From Tardiphaga sp052076105 (GTDB lineage: Bacteria > Pseudomonadota > Alphaproteobacteria > Rhizobiales > Xanthobacteraceae), in NCBI RefSeq assembly GCF_052076105.1, contig NZ_CP197245.1, forward strand, positions 5,580,001 to 5,644,000: a stretch of 64,000 nt of DNA. The letters run 5' to 3'. The position numbers were made by a program, and so were the translations under genes. Of the stretch, positions 34,985 to 44,548 are shown piece by piece. A model generated the notes under the pieces. The model did not search any database. It was given only the letters and a program-made list of their open reading frames with translations, and had not been told where the DNA came from. The number at the start of each line of letters is the position of its first letter. The first letter of the stretch is position 1.

Positions 34985-36615
34985 GCGGCACTGCCGACAC
35001 TGCCAAGGCAATCAGTGCCTTCGCGCCATTCCGTCAATCCGTATTCGCGGTGATCTGGGCCGCGACGGTGATGGGCAATACCGGCAGCTTCATGCGCGAT
35101 GTGGCGAGTTCCTGGCTCGTTACCGACCTGTCGGCAGCGCCCGCAGCGGTCACGATGATCCAGGCCGCGGGCACGTTGCCCATTTTTTTGTTCGCGATCC
35201 CCGCTGGGGTGCTGTCTGATATTCTCGATCGTCGCAAATTCCTGATAGCGGTGCAGGTGCTACTCGCCTTGGTGAGCGCGACGCTGATGATGCTGTCCTA
35301 TTACGGGCTGCTGACGGTCAATCTGCTGATCGGCCTGACCTTCATTGGCGGCGTCGGAGCGGCACTGGTCGGGCCGACGTGGCAGGCGATCGTGCCGGAG
35401 CTCGTGCCGCGGCAGGATATCAAGAGTGCGGTCGCGCTGAATTCGCTGGGCATCAACGTCTCGCGCTCGATCGGTCCTGCGGCCGGCGGTATCCTGCTGG
35501 CCACATTCGGTGCAGCCGTCACCTATAGTGCCGATGTCATCAGCTATATGTTCGTCATCGCAGCGTTGCTGTGGTGGCCGCGCGCCAAGGCCGAGAACGA
35601 CGTGCTGTCGGAGAAGTTCTTCGGCGCATTCCGGGCGGGCTTGCGCTACACGCGCTCCAGCCGCGAGCTGCATGTCGTGCTGCTGCGAGCGGCGATCTTC
35701 TTTGCGTTCTCCAGCTCGATCTGGGCGCTGCTGCCGCTGGTGGCGCGTAACTTGCTCGGCGGCGATGCCAGCTTCTACGGCGTGCTGCTTGGTGCGGTCG
35801 GCGCGGGTGCAATCGGTGGCGCGCTGGTGCTGCCGCGGCTCCGCGCGAAGCTCGACTCCGATGCGCTGTTGCTGATCGCCGCGCTGTTGTCGGCGTGTGT
35901 GATGGCCGTATTGTCCTTCGCGCCACCACGATGGGTTGCGCTTCCGGCTCTGCTGCTGCTCGGCTCTGCGTGGATCACGGCGCTGACGACATTTAGCGGT
36001 GTTGCGCAGGCGGTGTTGCCGAACTGGGTGCGCGGCCGGGGCCTCGCGGTCTATCTGATGATATTCAACGGTGCCATGGCCGCCGGAAGCCTCGGCTGGG
36101 GCGCGGTGGCCCAAGCGCTGAGCCTGCCGGCGACGTTACTGGTTAGCGCCTGCGGTCTCGCCATCGCCGCCTTCATCATGCACCGGGTCAAGCTACCAAC
36201 CGGCGAAGCCGATCTCACGCCATCCAATTACTGGCCGGAGCCGCTGACGTCGGATGAGGTCGAACATGACCGCGGTCCCGTCCTGATCCTGATTGAGTAC
36301 CGAATCGCGCGTCAAAACCGCGCGCCATTCTTCACCGGGCTCAAGCGCCTCTCCGAAGCGCGCCGCCGCGATGGTGCCTATGGCTGGGGTATCACCGAAG
36401 ATGCCGCCGATCCGGAGAAGATCGTGGAGTGGTTCCTGGTGGAATCATGGGCGGAACATCTGCGGCAGCATGACCGTGTCTCGAAGGCTGATGCCGATGT
36501 GCAGCGCGAGATGACGCAATATCACATCGGGCCTGCCGCCCCAGTGGTCCGGCATTTTCTGACGCTGGATCTGAAGAACCCGATGTCGAAGCCCGAACTG
36601 GTCAACCAGCATTAG
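34981..36615 (+). CDS. MFS transporter of the MFS_3 type with C-terminal barrel-like domain
   Basis: The 544-residue paralogue of the carrier at 17514 has about 12 membrane segments and the loop IPAGVLSDILDRRK, GPTWQAIVPELVPRQDIKSA and SIGPAAGGILLATFGA. The soluble tail (about 425-535) begins VLILIEYRIARQNRAPFF and matches the 17514 tail in pattern (DGAYGWGITEDAADPEK here). The ATGA overlap with doxX places it in the operon, so it probably exports or imports the pathway compound. Direction is not certain. Confidence 0.9.
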   Translation: MSGTADTAKAISAFAPFRQSVFAVIWAATVMGNTGSFMRDVASSWLVTDLSAAPAAVTMIQAAGTLPIFLFAIPAGVLSDILDRRKFLIAVQVLLALVSATLMMLSYYGLLTVNLLIGLTFIGGVGAALVGPTWQAIVPELVPRQDIKSAVALNSLGINVSRSIGPAAGGILLATFGAAVTYSADVISYMFVIAALLWWPRAKAENDVLSEKFFGAFRAGLRYTRSSRELHVVLLRAAIFFAFSSSIWALLPLVARNLLGGDASFYGVLLGAVGAGAIGGALVLPRLRAKLDSDALLLIAALLSACVMAVLSFAPPRWVALPALLLLGSAWITALTTFSGVAQAVLPNWVRGRGLAVYLMIFNGAMAAGSLGWGAVAQALSLPATLLVSACGLAIAAFIMHRVKLPTGEADLTPSNYWPEPLTSDEVEHDRGPVLILIEYRIARQNRAPFFTGLKRLSEARRRDGAYGWGITEDAADPEKIVEWFLVESWAEHLRQHDRVSKADADVQREMTQYHIGPAAPVVRHFLTLDLKNPMSKPELVNQH

Positions 36616-36632
36616 TCGTCACAAGGACTGCC

Positions 36633-37541
36633 ATGATGCGTTTGTTCAAATTCACTGCCGCTATTGTTTCCGTCGCGTTGCTGTCGGCGGCGCCGCAAGA
36701 TGCATGGTCGCGCGAGGTACCGGCGAAGACCAATTTTGCGGTCGGCGCGCAATATGACACGACGCATGTCTATGTCGCGCCGGAAGAGGTCGATCGCTTT
36801 GTCGAGAGCTTCATCGCAACCTTTGGCGGCAAAAGTACCAAACAGGTCGTTGCCACGGTGACGCCGACACCGAGCAGTACGACGTCGCAGCTTCTGCTGA
36901 CTCCGGCGGGGTCGGTCTCGGTGTTCGGCTTCAAGACGCCGATTCCGTATCCGTTCGGCCATGAGCGCACCGGATATCTCGTCACCGATATCGACGCCGC
37001 CGTCAAAGCCGCGCAGGGCGCGGGCGCCGACGTGCTCGTCAAGACATTCCCCGACCCCATTGGCCGCGACGTCGTGGTGCAATGGCCGGGTGGCATTAAC
37101 ATGCAGCTCTATTGGCACACGACCGCGCCGTCCTACCCGGAGTTGCAGACAGTTCCGGAAAATCGTGTCTATGTGCCGGCCAGCCGGGCCGACCAGTTCG
37201 TGAAGAGCTTCGTCGCCTTCTCGAAAGGCAGCGTCGTCTCCGACACGGCGAAGGCGCCGGGCATCGAGATCGGCCGCCCCAACGACACCTATCGGCGGAT
37301 CCGCCTCACGTCGAAATTCGGCAAGATGACCGTTCTGGTCACCGACGGCGTGCTTCCCTATCCCTATGGCCATGAGCTGACCGGCTACGAAGTGCCGTCG
37401 CTCGATGAGACGCTGACCAAGGCGAAGACTGCCGGTGCCGCCGTGCTGGTCGAGCCCTATGTGGCAGATGCGCGGCGTGCGGCGCTGGTGAAATTCCCCG
37501 GAGGCTATGTTGCCGAGATTCACTCCACCATCAGCAAATAG
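36633..37541 (+). CDS. Exported protein with two VOC (glyoxalase-like) domains
   Basis: The 302-residue protein has a signal peptide (about 1-26) and two repeats of the VOC fold, about 38-150 and 170-300. They share the patterns PYPFGHERTGYLVTDIDAA and PYPYGHELTGYEVPSLDE, then VVVQWPGGINMQLYW and ALVKFPGGYVAEIHS. VOC proteins are metal-dependent lyases, isomerases or dioxygenases, or binding proteins. The exported location is unusual and fits an operon ending in a porin. It follows the MFS gene after 17 bp. Confidence 0.82.
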   Translation: MMRLFKFTAAIVSVALLSAAPQDAWSREVPAKTNFAVGAQYDTTHVYVAPEEVDRFVESFIATFGGKSTKQVVATVTPTPSSTTSQLLLTPAGSVSVFGFKTPIPYPFGHERTGYLVTDIDAAVKAAQGAGADVLVKTFPDPIGRDVVVQWPGGINMQLYWHTTAPSYPELQTVPENRVYVPASRADQFVKSFVAFSKGSVVSDTAKAPGIEIGRPNDTYRRIRLTSKFGKMTVLVTDGVLPYPYGHELTGYEVPSLDETLTKAKTAGAAVLVEPYVADARRAALVKFPGGYVAEIHSTISK

Positions 37542-38943
37542 AAGACGGGCAGCGGCGACCGCACTTGCTTTCAGCGTGGTCGCCGCGCTGCTCTCGCCTG
37601 TGCGTGCTGAAGACGCCGCGTCGCAGCCGGCGCGCCCGAAGATCCTCACCAATCGCTGGCAGGAAGATTGGTCAGCGCTCGCCAATCCGGCGCTGCGGAC
37701 CGAGCCGTTCGACGCGCTGAAATATATCCCGCTCTTCGTCACCGATCCGAAAAGCTATATCTCGCTCGGTGCCGCTCTGCGCGAGCGGTTCGAGTTCAAC
37801 GACGCGCCGAATTTTGGCGTCGGCAATACGCGTGGCGATTCCTATCTGCTGCAGCGGCTGCAGATGCATGTCGATATCCGGCTGAACGAGAACTGGCAGA
37901 TATTCACCCAGCTCGAGGACGTGCGAACCATCGACAAGGCGAGTATCTCGCCGGTCGATCAAAACCAGCTCGATCTGAGACTGGCCTTCATCGCCTATAG
38001 CGGTGCGCTGGGGGATGGAATCTTCAAGGCCCGTGTCGGCCGGCAGGATTTTGCCTTTGATCTGCAGCGCTTCGTGTCGTCGCGCGATGGGCCGAATGTG
38101 CGGCAGTCCTTCGACGCGGTATGGGCGGATTACGAGACCGGGTTGTGGCGCTTCATCGGCTTTGTCAGCCAGCCCGTCCAATATCGCTTTGGCGACGTGT
38201 TCGATGATTTCTCCGGCCAGAATTTCCGCTTCAGCACCGCGCGTATCGAACGCAAGGTGTTCGGCGACAACGAACTGTCCGGCTACTACTCGCTATTCGA
38301 GCGGTCGTCTGCGCGTTATCTCGACGCGCTGGGCGAGGAGGCGCGGCATATCTTCGACGTCCGCTTTGCGGGCAATGCCAATGGCTTCGATTGGGATCTC
38401 GAGGCGATGGGCCAGACCGGTCATGTCGGACCCAAGGATATCGAAGCCTGGGCACTGGGCGGCCGCACTGGCTACACATTCTCTAACATTGCATGGACGC
38501 CGAGGATCGGCCTGCAGGCGGATGCGGCGTCAGGCGACGGACGTGCAGGCGACAACACGATCGGAACGTTCAATCCGCTATTCCCGAACGGCTACTATTT
38601 CTCGCTGGCCGGCTATACCGGTTACGCCAACCTGATCCATCTCAAGCCGACACTGACGGTGAAGCCCATCGCGAATCTGACGGTTACCGCCGGGGTGGGC
38701 ATGCAGTGGCGTCAGACGGTCGCCGATGCCGTCTATGTTCAGCCCAACGTTGCCATTGCGGGTACGGCCGGGCAGGGCAGTCGCTGGACCGGGGTCTATT
38801 CGCAGCTTCGGGCGGATTACGTCTTCAACGCCAACCTGACCGGAGCCGTCGAGGCGGTGCATTATGTCATCGGCGATACTGTGCGGAATGCTGGCGGCCA
38901 TGACAGCAACTATCTCGGCCTGGAGCTCAAATATGGGTGGTAG
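37507..38943 (+). CDS. Alginate-export-family outer membrane beta-barrel porin
   Basis: The 478-residue protein has an N-terminal signal (Arg-rich start, then ATALAFSVVAALLSPVRA). The barrel shows alternating strands with SLGAALRERFEFND, LQRLQMHVDIRLNENWQIF and FKARVGRQDFAFDLQRF, and ends in aromatic WxW-type strand LGLELKYGW, as expected for BAM-dependent insertion. It matches the Alginate_exp fold; alginate as substrate is not implied. Its start overlaps the VOC gene by 35 nt. It would admit the operon's substrate to the periplasm. Confidence 0.85.
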   Translation: MLPRFTPPSANRRRAAATALAFSVVAALLSPVRAEDAASQPARPKILTNRWQEDWSALANPALRTEPFDALKYIPLFVTDPKSYISLGAALRERFEFNDAPNFGVGNTRGDSYLLQRLQMHVDIRLNENWQIFTQLEDVRTIDKASISPVDQNQLDLRLAFIAYSGALGDGIFKARVGRQDFAFDLQRFVSSRDGPNVRQSFDAVWADYETGLWRFIGFVSQPVQYRFGDVFDDFSGQNFRFSTARIERKVFGDNELSGYYSLFERSSARYLDALGEEARHIFDVRFAGNANGFDWDLEAMGQTGHVGPKDIEAWALGGRTGYTFSNIAWTPRIGLQADAASGDGRAGDNTIGTFNPLFPNGYYFSLAGYTGYANLIHLKPTLTVKPIANLTVTAGVGMQWRQTVADAVYVQPNVAIAGTAGQGSRWTGVYSQLRADYVFNANLTGAVEAVHYVIGDTVRNAGGHDSNYLGLELKYGW

Positions 38944-39072
38944 CCGGGCGCTCCGTCGACCGCGTTACGGTGTGGTTTCATTTTCCACCGCCGCAGAATA
39001 GGTTACGCGAGCACCCGCCATTGGTCCTGTTTTGGCGTGATGGTTCGGATGACGCCGACATAAGTGGCTGAC

Positions 39073-40227
39073 ATGTGGAATGAACGCGATCGCATCGCGG
39101 CCTTGCATCGATACGATATTCTCGATTCTGCATCTGATGTGGATTTCGCGGACTTCGTGCAGATCGCGTCGGATATCTGCGATGCGCCGATCGCGGCCAT
39201 CAATCTGATCGATGGCGACCGGCACTGGACACTGACCGGCATCGCGCATGGCGACCGGGAACTGCCACTGGATCATTCGATCTGCGCGCAGGCGATCCGC
39301 CAAACTGATTTGTTTGTGGTCCCCGATCTCTCCTCGGATACGCGCTTCCAGGACAATCCGCTGGTGAGCGGCGGTCCAAAGCTGCGCTTCTACGCGGGTG
39401 CTTTGCTGGAAACGCAAAACGGCCTGCCGATCGGCACCGTCTGTGTGCTTGACCATACGCCGCGCCCGGATGGTCTCTCGGCCCGTCAGCGATTCACGCT
39501 GCAGGCGCTCGCGCGTCAGATCATGAACCAGCTCGAACTGCGGCGCGCAATGATGGACATCACAACGGGAAACGCTGCGCGGGAAAGGCTGGAAGCATCG
39601 CTGAACGAAAAGGAAGCGCTGCTCAAGGAAGTGCATCACCGCGTCAAGAACAACCTGCAGCTCATCAGCAGCCTCCTGAACCTGCAAGCATCGCGCATCA
39701 CCGACCCGATCACCGCGGCGCTGTTTGCGGACAGCCGCAACCGCGTGCGGTCGATGGCGCTGGTGCATGAAAATCTTTATCGCGCCGGCAACTTCGCCGA
39801 GATCGAGATGCAAACCCACGTGCTCAGTCTGTGCACGCATCTGCGCCGCGCCTATGGGCGGGCTCGCGTCGAGATCACGGCTGAGAGCGATGACGTGACG
39901 CTGGACATGGACCGCGCCGTGTCATGCGGCCTCGTCATCAACGAGCTCGTGTCCAATGCGTTCAAACACGCCTTTCCTGGCGAGCGTACTGGCTATATCA
40001 AGGTCGCGTTCGGCCGCAGCGACGACGGGATATGTACTCTGACCGTCGCGGATGACGGCATCGGGATGCCCGAACAGTTCGACTTCATAGAAACCAGATC
40101 GCTTGGCCTGCAGCTGGTGCGCGATCTGGTCGAGCAGCTGCATGGCGCGTTTTCTGTCGATCGCGCCAGCGGTACGACTTGCATCCTTACATTCCAGGCT
40201 GGTCGTAGCGCGAGGCTCGCGCCATGA
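39073..40227 (+). CDS. GAF-domain sensor histidine kinase (HisKA_2 type)
   Basis: The 384-residue protein without membrane segments has a GAF domain (about 20-155, with LPLDHSICAQAIRQTD and GLPIGTVCVLD), then the HisKA_2 phospho-acceptor LLKEVHHRVKNNLQL (His189) and an HATPase domain (NELVSNAFKHAF, DDGIGMP). A small cytosolic signal is sensed. The ATG at 39073 is preferred to a GTG three codons upstream. The stop overlaps the next start (ATGA). Confidence 0.9.
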   Translation: MWNERDRIAALHRYDILDSASDVDFADFVQIASDICDAPIAAINLIDGDRHWTLTGIAHGDRELPLDHSICAQAIRQTDLFVVPDLSSDTRFQDNPLVSGGPKLRFYAGALLETQNGLPIGTVCVLDHTPRPDGLSARQRFTLQALARQIMNQLELRRAMMDITTGNAARERLEASLNEKEALLKEVHHRVKNNLQLISSLLNLQASRITDPITAALFADSRNRVRSMALVHENLYRAGNFAEIEMQTHVLSLCTHLRRAYGRARVEITAESDDVTLDMDRAVSCGLVINELVSNAFKHAFPGERTGYIKVAFGRSDDGICTLTVADDGIGMPEQFDFIETRSLGLQLVRDLVEQLHGAFSVDRASGTTCILTFQAGRSARLAP

Positions 40228-41366
40228 CAACGCGCGCCCGCGTCATGGTCGTTGAGGACGATCGCATCGTCGCCCGCGATATCAGCGAGCAACTCGGCCG
40301 GATCGGTCATTCCGTGATCGGGGTGACCGCCCGCGGCGAGGCGGCCGTTGAGCTTGCCATCAGCAATCGCCCCGATCTGGTGCTGATGGACATCCGTCTG
40401 GAAGGCGAGATAGACGGCATCGATGCCGCCCGGCAGATCCGTGCCAGATGCCAGATCCCGGTGGTATTCCTCACGGCCTATGCCGATGACGAGACGATCA
40501 GGCGGGCCAGTGAGGCCGAGCCATTCGGTTATCTGCTCAAACCGTTCGAGGATCTGCAACTGCGCACCGTGATCGAAATGGCCCTCTACAAGGATCGTGC
40601 CGACCGCAAGCTGCGCGAGAGCATGGCGGCGCTTCAGGTCGCGCAGGCGGAACTGGCGCGCATGTCACGGATCACCACGATGGGGCAACTCACCGCGTCC
40701 ATTGCGCATGAGGTCAATCAGCCGCTGATGGCCGTTGTCATGAATGCCGAGGCCTGTGTGCAATGGCTCAAGGGCGAGAAGGCCAATGTCGGCGAGGCCC
40801 GCGCCGCTGCCGAGCGGGCCATCGCGGAAGGACATCGCGCCGGAACGATCATCCAGCGCATCCGCGCGATTGCGCGCAACGCGCCGGTGGTGTTCGAAGA
40901 GCACGACCTGAACGAGATGATCGAAAGCGTCCTCTCGATTGTGCAGCCGGAACTGTCGCGGCAAGGGATTGCGCTGGACGTCTATCTTCAGCCCGACCAG
41001 CCGTCGATCGTTGGTGATCGGGTGCAGCTGCAACAGGTGATGCTGAACCTCGTATCGAACGCAGCAGACGCCATCAATGCGTCGGGGACGCAGCAGCGAC
41101 GCGTGACGGTGGTGTCGGCGATGGATCCATTGGGAGAGGTCTGCGTCACCGTCGAAGATGCCGGGGTGGGTATCAACCCCGATCATCTTGACGTGATCTT
41201 CAATCCGTTCTTCACGACCAAGCGGGATGGCATTGGTATGGGGCTGTCGATCTGCCGTTCCATTCTCGATGCCCATGGCGGAAGGCTTTGGGCGGAGCCA
41301 CGCGTGCCCACCGGTACGTGCTTTCGATTCACGCTGCCACCACGTATACTGCAGGTGGCGCCGTGA
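40224..41366 (+). CDS. Hybrid receiver-histidine kinase
   Basis: The 380-residue protein has an N-terminal receiver domain (VVEDD, Asp56 in LMDIRLEG, Lys106), a HisKA dimerisation helix with His162 (SIAHEVNQPLMA) and a C-terminal HATPase (LVSNAADAIN, EDAGVGI, FFTTKRDGIGMGLSI). A receiver in front of a kinase suggests control of this kinase by phosphorylation from the upstream kinase. Its ATG and stop both overlap neighbours, giving a coupled three-gene relay. Confidence 0.9.
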   Translation: MTTRARVMVVEDDRIVARDISEQLGRIGHSVIGVTARGEAAVELAISNRPDLVLMDIRLEGEIDGIDAARQIRARCQIPVVFLTAYADDETIRRASEAEPFGYLLKPFEDLQLRTVIEMALYKDRADRKLRESMAALQVAQAELARMSRITTMGQLTASIAHEVNQPLMAVVMNAEACVQWLKGEKANVGEARAAAERAIAEGHRAGTIIQRIRAIARNAPVVFEEHDLNEMIESVLSIVQPELSRQGIALDVYLQPDQPSIVGDRVQLQQVMLNLVSNAADAINASGTQQRRVTVVSAMDPLGEVCVTVEDAGVGINPDHLDVIFNPFFTTKRDGIGMGLSICRSILDAHGGRLWAEPRVPTGTCFRFTLPPRILQVAP

Positions 41367-42004
41367 TCGCAGATCCAGAAAAAGTTGCGGCCGTTGTCGC
41401 CGTCATCGACGATGACCAGGGTATTCGCGAGGCCTTGGACGGCATGCTGCGCTCGGTCGGTCTTCAGGTCGAGTGCTTTGCCTCGGCGCAGGAGTTTCTG
41501 GCGAAGGATGACAGGGACAAATTCGGCTGCATCGTTCTCGACGTGCATTTACCTGGCCGTAACGGTCTCGATTTCCTTGATGATCTGGCTGCCCTGCATG
41601 TCACGACGCCAGTGATCGTGATTAGCGGCTTTGCCGATGTGCCGATGTCGGTGCGGGCGATGAAGGCCGGTGCTATCGAATTCTTGACCAAGCCCGTCCG
41701 CGCGATGGATCTTCTCGCTGCGGTTGAGGCGGCTGTGAAGCGCGACTGTGCAATGAAGCAGGCGGCCGAGAAAATCGCTGGCCTCAGGGCGGATTTCGAG
41801 ACGTTGACGGTCAGGGAGCGCGAGGTGTTCGCGCATGTCGCCGCCGGCTTGATGAACAAGCAGATTGCGGCTGCGCTGGACCTGAGCGAGGCCACGATCA
41901 AGCTCCACCGCGGCACGATGATGCGCAAGATGCGGGCGAACTCGCTGGCTGACATCGTGCGGATGGCCGACCGGTTGGGATATGAGCCGCCCTCGCTCGC
42001 CTAG
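41363..42004 (+). CDS. FixJ-family response regulator
   Basis: The 213-residue regulator has a receiver domain (VIDDD, phospho-Asp60 in VLDVHLPG, Lys in FLTKPV) and a C-terminal LuxR-type helix-turn-helix (LTVREREVFAHVAAGLMNKQ and EATIKLHRGTMMRKM). The start is GTG at 41363, overlapping the upstream TGA, and is supported by coupling. It is the presumed output of the two kinases. Target genes are unknown; candidates are the adjacent operons. Confidence 0.9.
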   Translation: MIADPEKVAAVVAVIDDDQGIREALDGMLRSVGLQVECFASAQEFLAKDDRDKFGCIVLDVHLPGRNGLDFLDDLAALHVTTPVIVISGFADVPMSVRAMKAGAIEFLTKPVRAMDLLAAVEAAVKRDCAMKQAAEKIAGLRADFETLTVREREVFAHVAAGLMNKQIAAALDLSEATIKLHRGTMMRKMRANSLADIVRMADRLGYEPPSLA

Positions 42005-42183
42005 ACCAAGGTCTAGTCAGTCTCCACCATGCTCCAATTGTCTGTCCGCGTACAATTCCGCATTCTGGAATCATGGAGCGGCGGCGACGCGCAACGATGT
42101 GTGTGGCTGAACGGAAACCTGCGGTGGTTCGTCGGGCGCATGAAAGCGCCCAGGCGATCTGTGGCGTGCAGCAATGGCGGTAT

Positions 42184-43176
42184 ATGATGGCGGATACCCG
42201 AATTCCCGACAGTGCACCATATGCGGGATCCGTCCATATGCCGGAGCGGCAGCAAATCCCGGCCAAGCCGAAAGCGCCGACGATCGACCTGTTTGGTTGT
42301 CCCGCCAGCAAGCTCCACAAGGATCAGGAGCTGCGCGGCGCCGGGATCAAGTTTTTCCGCAAAGGGAGCGACGATCCGCATCTCGGTCAGGTCTCGACCG
42401 CAGCCGACGATCGCGGTTTCCTGATAGGCATCTCGCAAGGCCGTGGTCATCGGCGGCGTATTTTCCACGAGCATCACGCCACGGGTCATGAGTTCGAGGA
42501 AGGCTCGATCTATATTCGCAACCTCGCGGATGACTATCGTGCCGATCTGCGCGGCGCGTTCGATTTTCTCCTGATGGAGGTATCGCGGCCGTTCCTGATC
42601 GAACTGGCGCAGGAGCACGGGTGGCGCGGTACGGTCGACCTTGCGTGCCACGCCGGTGACACCGATCCCGTTCTGTTGCGGCTCGTCAGCGTGGTCGAGC
42701 CCCTGCTGCAGAAGAGTAGCGAGGCGAGTCCGTTGTTCCTCGATCAGCTCGGAACGACGATCGGCATTCATCTGATCGAGCGGTACAACAATGCGGCCAG
42801 TCTCGAATCCGCGTCGCAAGGCGCGGCGCTATCACGGCCGCAACTGGCGCTCGCCGTCGAAATGCTGAGCTGCAACGCTGCCGGAAATGTGCGCGTTGCT
42901 GATGTTGCCCAGGCCTGTGGGTTGTCGCGCGGCTATTTCATCCGCGGCTTCAAGAAGGCGACGGGCAAGGCGCCCCACCAGTGGATCCTGTCCCAGCGCG
43001 TCGAGCAGGCCCGAGGTCTTCTGATGAAGAGCGATATGCCATTGGCAGATGTCGCACTGGCTTGCGGCTTTGCCGATCAAAGTCACTTCACCCGCGTCTT
43101 CTCCGCTGCGACCGGACTGCCGCCGGGGGCATGGCGCCGCGCAACTGGCAATGCAGGCTCTCCAGCGATTTTCTGA
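42184..43176 (+). CDS. AraC-family transcriptional regulator
   Basis: The 330-residue form begins at ATG 42184; an upstream ATG at 42073 would add 37 Arg-rich residues and cannot be ruled out. The C-terminal 100 residues contain two helix-turn-helix units (VRVADVAQACGLSRGYFIRG and PLADVALACGFADQSHFTRV), and the end GLPPGAWRR is typical. The N-terminal part resembles a ligand-binding domain. It lies downstream of the FixJ-like gene on the same strand. Confidence 0.88.
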   Translation: MMADTRIPDSAPYAGSVHMPERQQIPAKPKAPTIDLFGCPASKLHKDQELRGAGIKFFRKGSDDPHLGQVSTAADDRGFLIGISQGRGHRRRIFHEHHATGHEFEEGSIYIRNLADDYRADLRGAFDFLLMEVSRPFLIELAQEHGWRGTVDLACHAGDTDPVLLRLVSVVEPLLQKSSEASPLFLDQLGTTIGIHLIERYNNAASLESASQGAALSRPQLALAVEMLSCNAAGNVRVADVAQACGLSRGYFIRGFKKATGKAPHQWILSQRVEQARGLLMKSDMPLADVALACGFADQSHFTRVFSAATGLPPGAWRRATGNAGSPAIF

Positions 43177-43339
43177 AGAAGGGCCCGCCGATGTCGCGCA
43201 TGGTGGTGAAGCCGGGCATCAGGGGCCTTTCGGCCTCCACGCTGGCGGCAAGATGGATGTCGTTGACCAGGCTTGTGCTCCGATCAGCGCCAGCATCAGC
43301 GTGGAAGTAGCGCACGGGTCAGCGCGGGACTGCTCGCGC

Positions 43340-44023
43340 TCAATCACAATGAATCGACAGAGCTCGGTCCTCAAGAAAGCCCCCACGTTCATTGTGGGAT
43401 ATAGCGAGCGCCGCAAGCACTGTTCGGTTGCTGATTTCAAGCTTCTGATAGATATGGTGGAGATGCTGCTTGATGGTGCCATCGGCAATATTCAGCCGGC
43501 GACCAATTTGCTTGTTCGACAACCCTTCAGAGACCAGGCGCATGATCTGACGCTCGCGCTCTGTCAGCGCCGTCAGCACGCTCTCCGCGATCGCGATACT
43601 CTTTTGCTCGGAAGGTATACCGTGATTGACCGAGGGGAGCGGCAATAGCCTTTGGCCAGTCGCGATCTTCCGCAAGGATTGCACCAGGGTTTCGAGCGGC
43701 ACGTCCTTCAGGATGACACCGTAGGCGCCAGCCGCGGCCGATAGAGCCAGTTGGCGATCTTCGACCACGGCGCTGAAAAAGACGACCCGCGTTGCAAGCC
43801 GCTCGGAATTGGCGATGGTAATAATTTCCAGCCCGGTCAGGCCTGGCATTGCGATGTCGATAACGGCGATGTCCGGCGTTAAATTTCGGATCGCTTCGAT
43901 GCAGCTCATGCCATTGCTGCAGCATGCGACTACCTTGAAGCCGTTTTGCGCTTCAAGCACACTCGTCAAACCCTGCAGAACCACTGGATGGCGGTCTGCT
44001 ATCACTACGCTGGTGCAGCTCAT
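43340..44023 (-). CDS. NarL/FixJ-type LuxR response regulator
   Basis: The 227-residue regulator has a receiver with Asp10, phospho-Asp56 (AVIDIAMPG) and Lys in YGVILKDVPLE, then a LuxR helix-turn-helix (LTERERQIMRLVSEGLSNKQ, GTIKQHLHHIYQKLEI). GAGGA precedes the ATG. It converges with the AraC gene. A palindrome at 44114-44136 lies in its upstream region. No partner kinase is adjacent. Confidence 0.9.
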   Translation of the reverse strand: MSCTSVVIADRHPVVLQGLTSVLEAQNGFKVVACCSNGMSCIEAIRNLTPDIAVIDIAMPGLTGLEIITIANSERLATRVVFFSAVVEDRQLALSAAAGAYGVILKDVPLETLVQSLRKIATGQRLLPLPSVNHGIPSEQKSIAIAESVLTALTERERQIMRLVSEGLSNKQIGRRLNIADGTIKQHLHHIYQKLEISNRTVLAALAISHNERGGFLEDRALSIHCD

Positions 44024-44548
44024 GGGCGGTCCTCAGCCTCGCCCCCCAAAACTTAAACTCCAGACTACCCCGGATATTTCCTTCTTAACCTAATTTTCCG
44101 GAGGCTCAAATTTGTTGCGCTACATCGCAGCGCAACAATCAAAAGACGATGCAACGTCGAGTGTCAATGTTTCAAATTGTCACTCAAGGATGGATGTCCC
44201 GTATGACGAAGCACGCACTCCCACTACGGAGTCTGCGGTGATTGCCCCGTTTACTATTATGAACGACATCCCTCAGTACCGGTCCATCGCCTATAACTAA
44301 AGGTATATAGGGAGATCGGGAATTCGCATCTAACATTCATAAAATGGTCGCAAACCGACAGGGAGGCTTCCTAAAATCGACCGTAAAATGCTTTCTAAAA
44401 GACAGAATTTCTTACCGACTAAGAATATTTCAATACCAAAACTTCTGCCGAAGAAGCGGTACTTAACCGCCGACAGATCACCAAGAAGGAGCTGAATTTC
44501 AATCGCTCCGTTTTTTAGTATCAGTTTGCGTGTGGTTGGGAGAGCGCT
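44024..44548. other. 525-bp AT-richer intergenic region between divergent LuxR-type genes
   Basis: The composition changes sharply to AT-rich compared with the flanks, and no credible gene is seen. The region contains the palindrome at 44114-44136 and the promoters of the regulators at 44023 and 44549. Confidence 0.6.
44114..44136. promoter_or_regulatory. 23-bp palindrome GTTGCGCT-N7-AGCGCAAC, candidate operator
   Basis: Both 8-bp arms are perfect. It lies 91 bp upstream of the minus-strand LuxR-type regulator. There is no T-run, so an operator is more likely than a terminator; the binding protein is unknown. Confidence 0.45.

Noticed and set aside
44112..44300. 62-codon frame in the AT-rich spacer
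   Set aside because: It starts with TTG inside the palindrome and has no motif.
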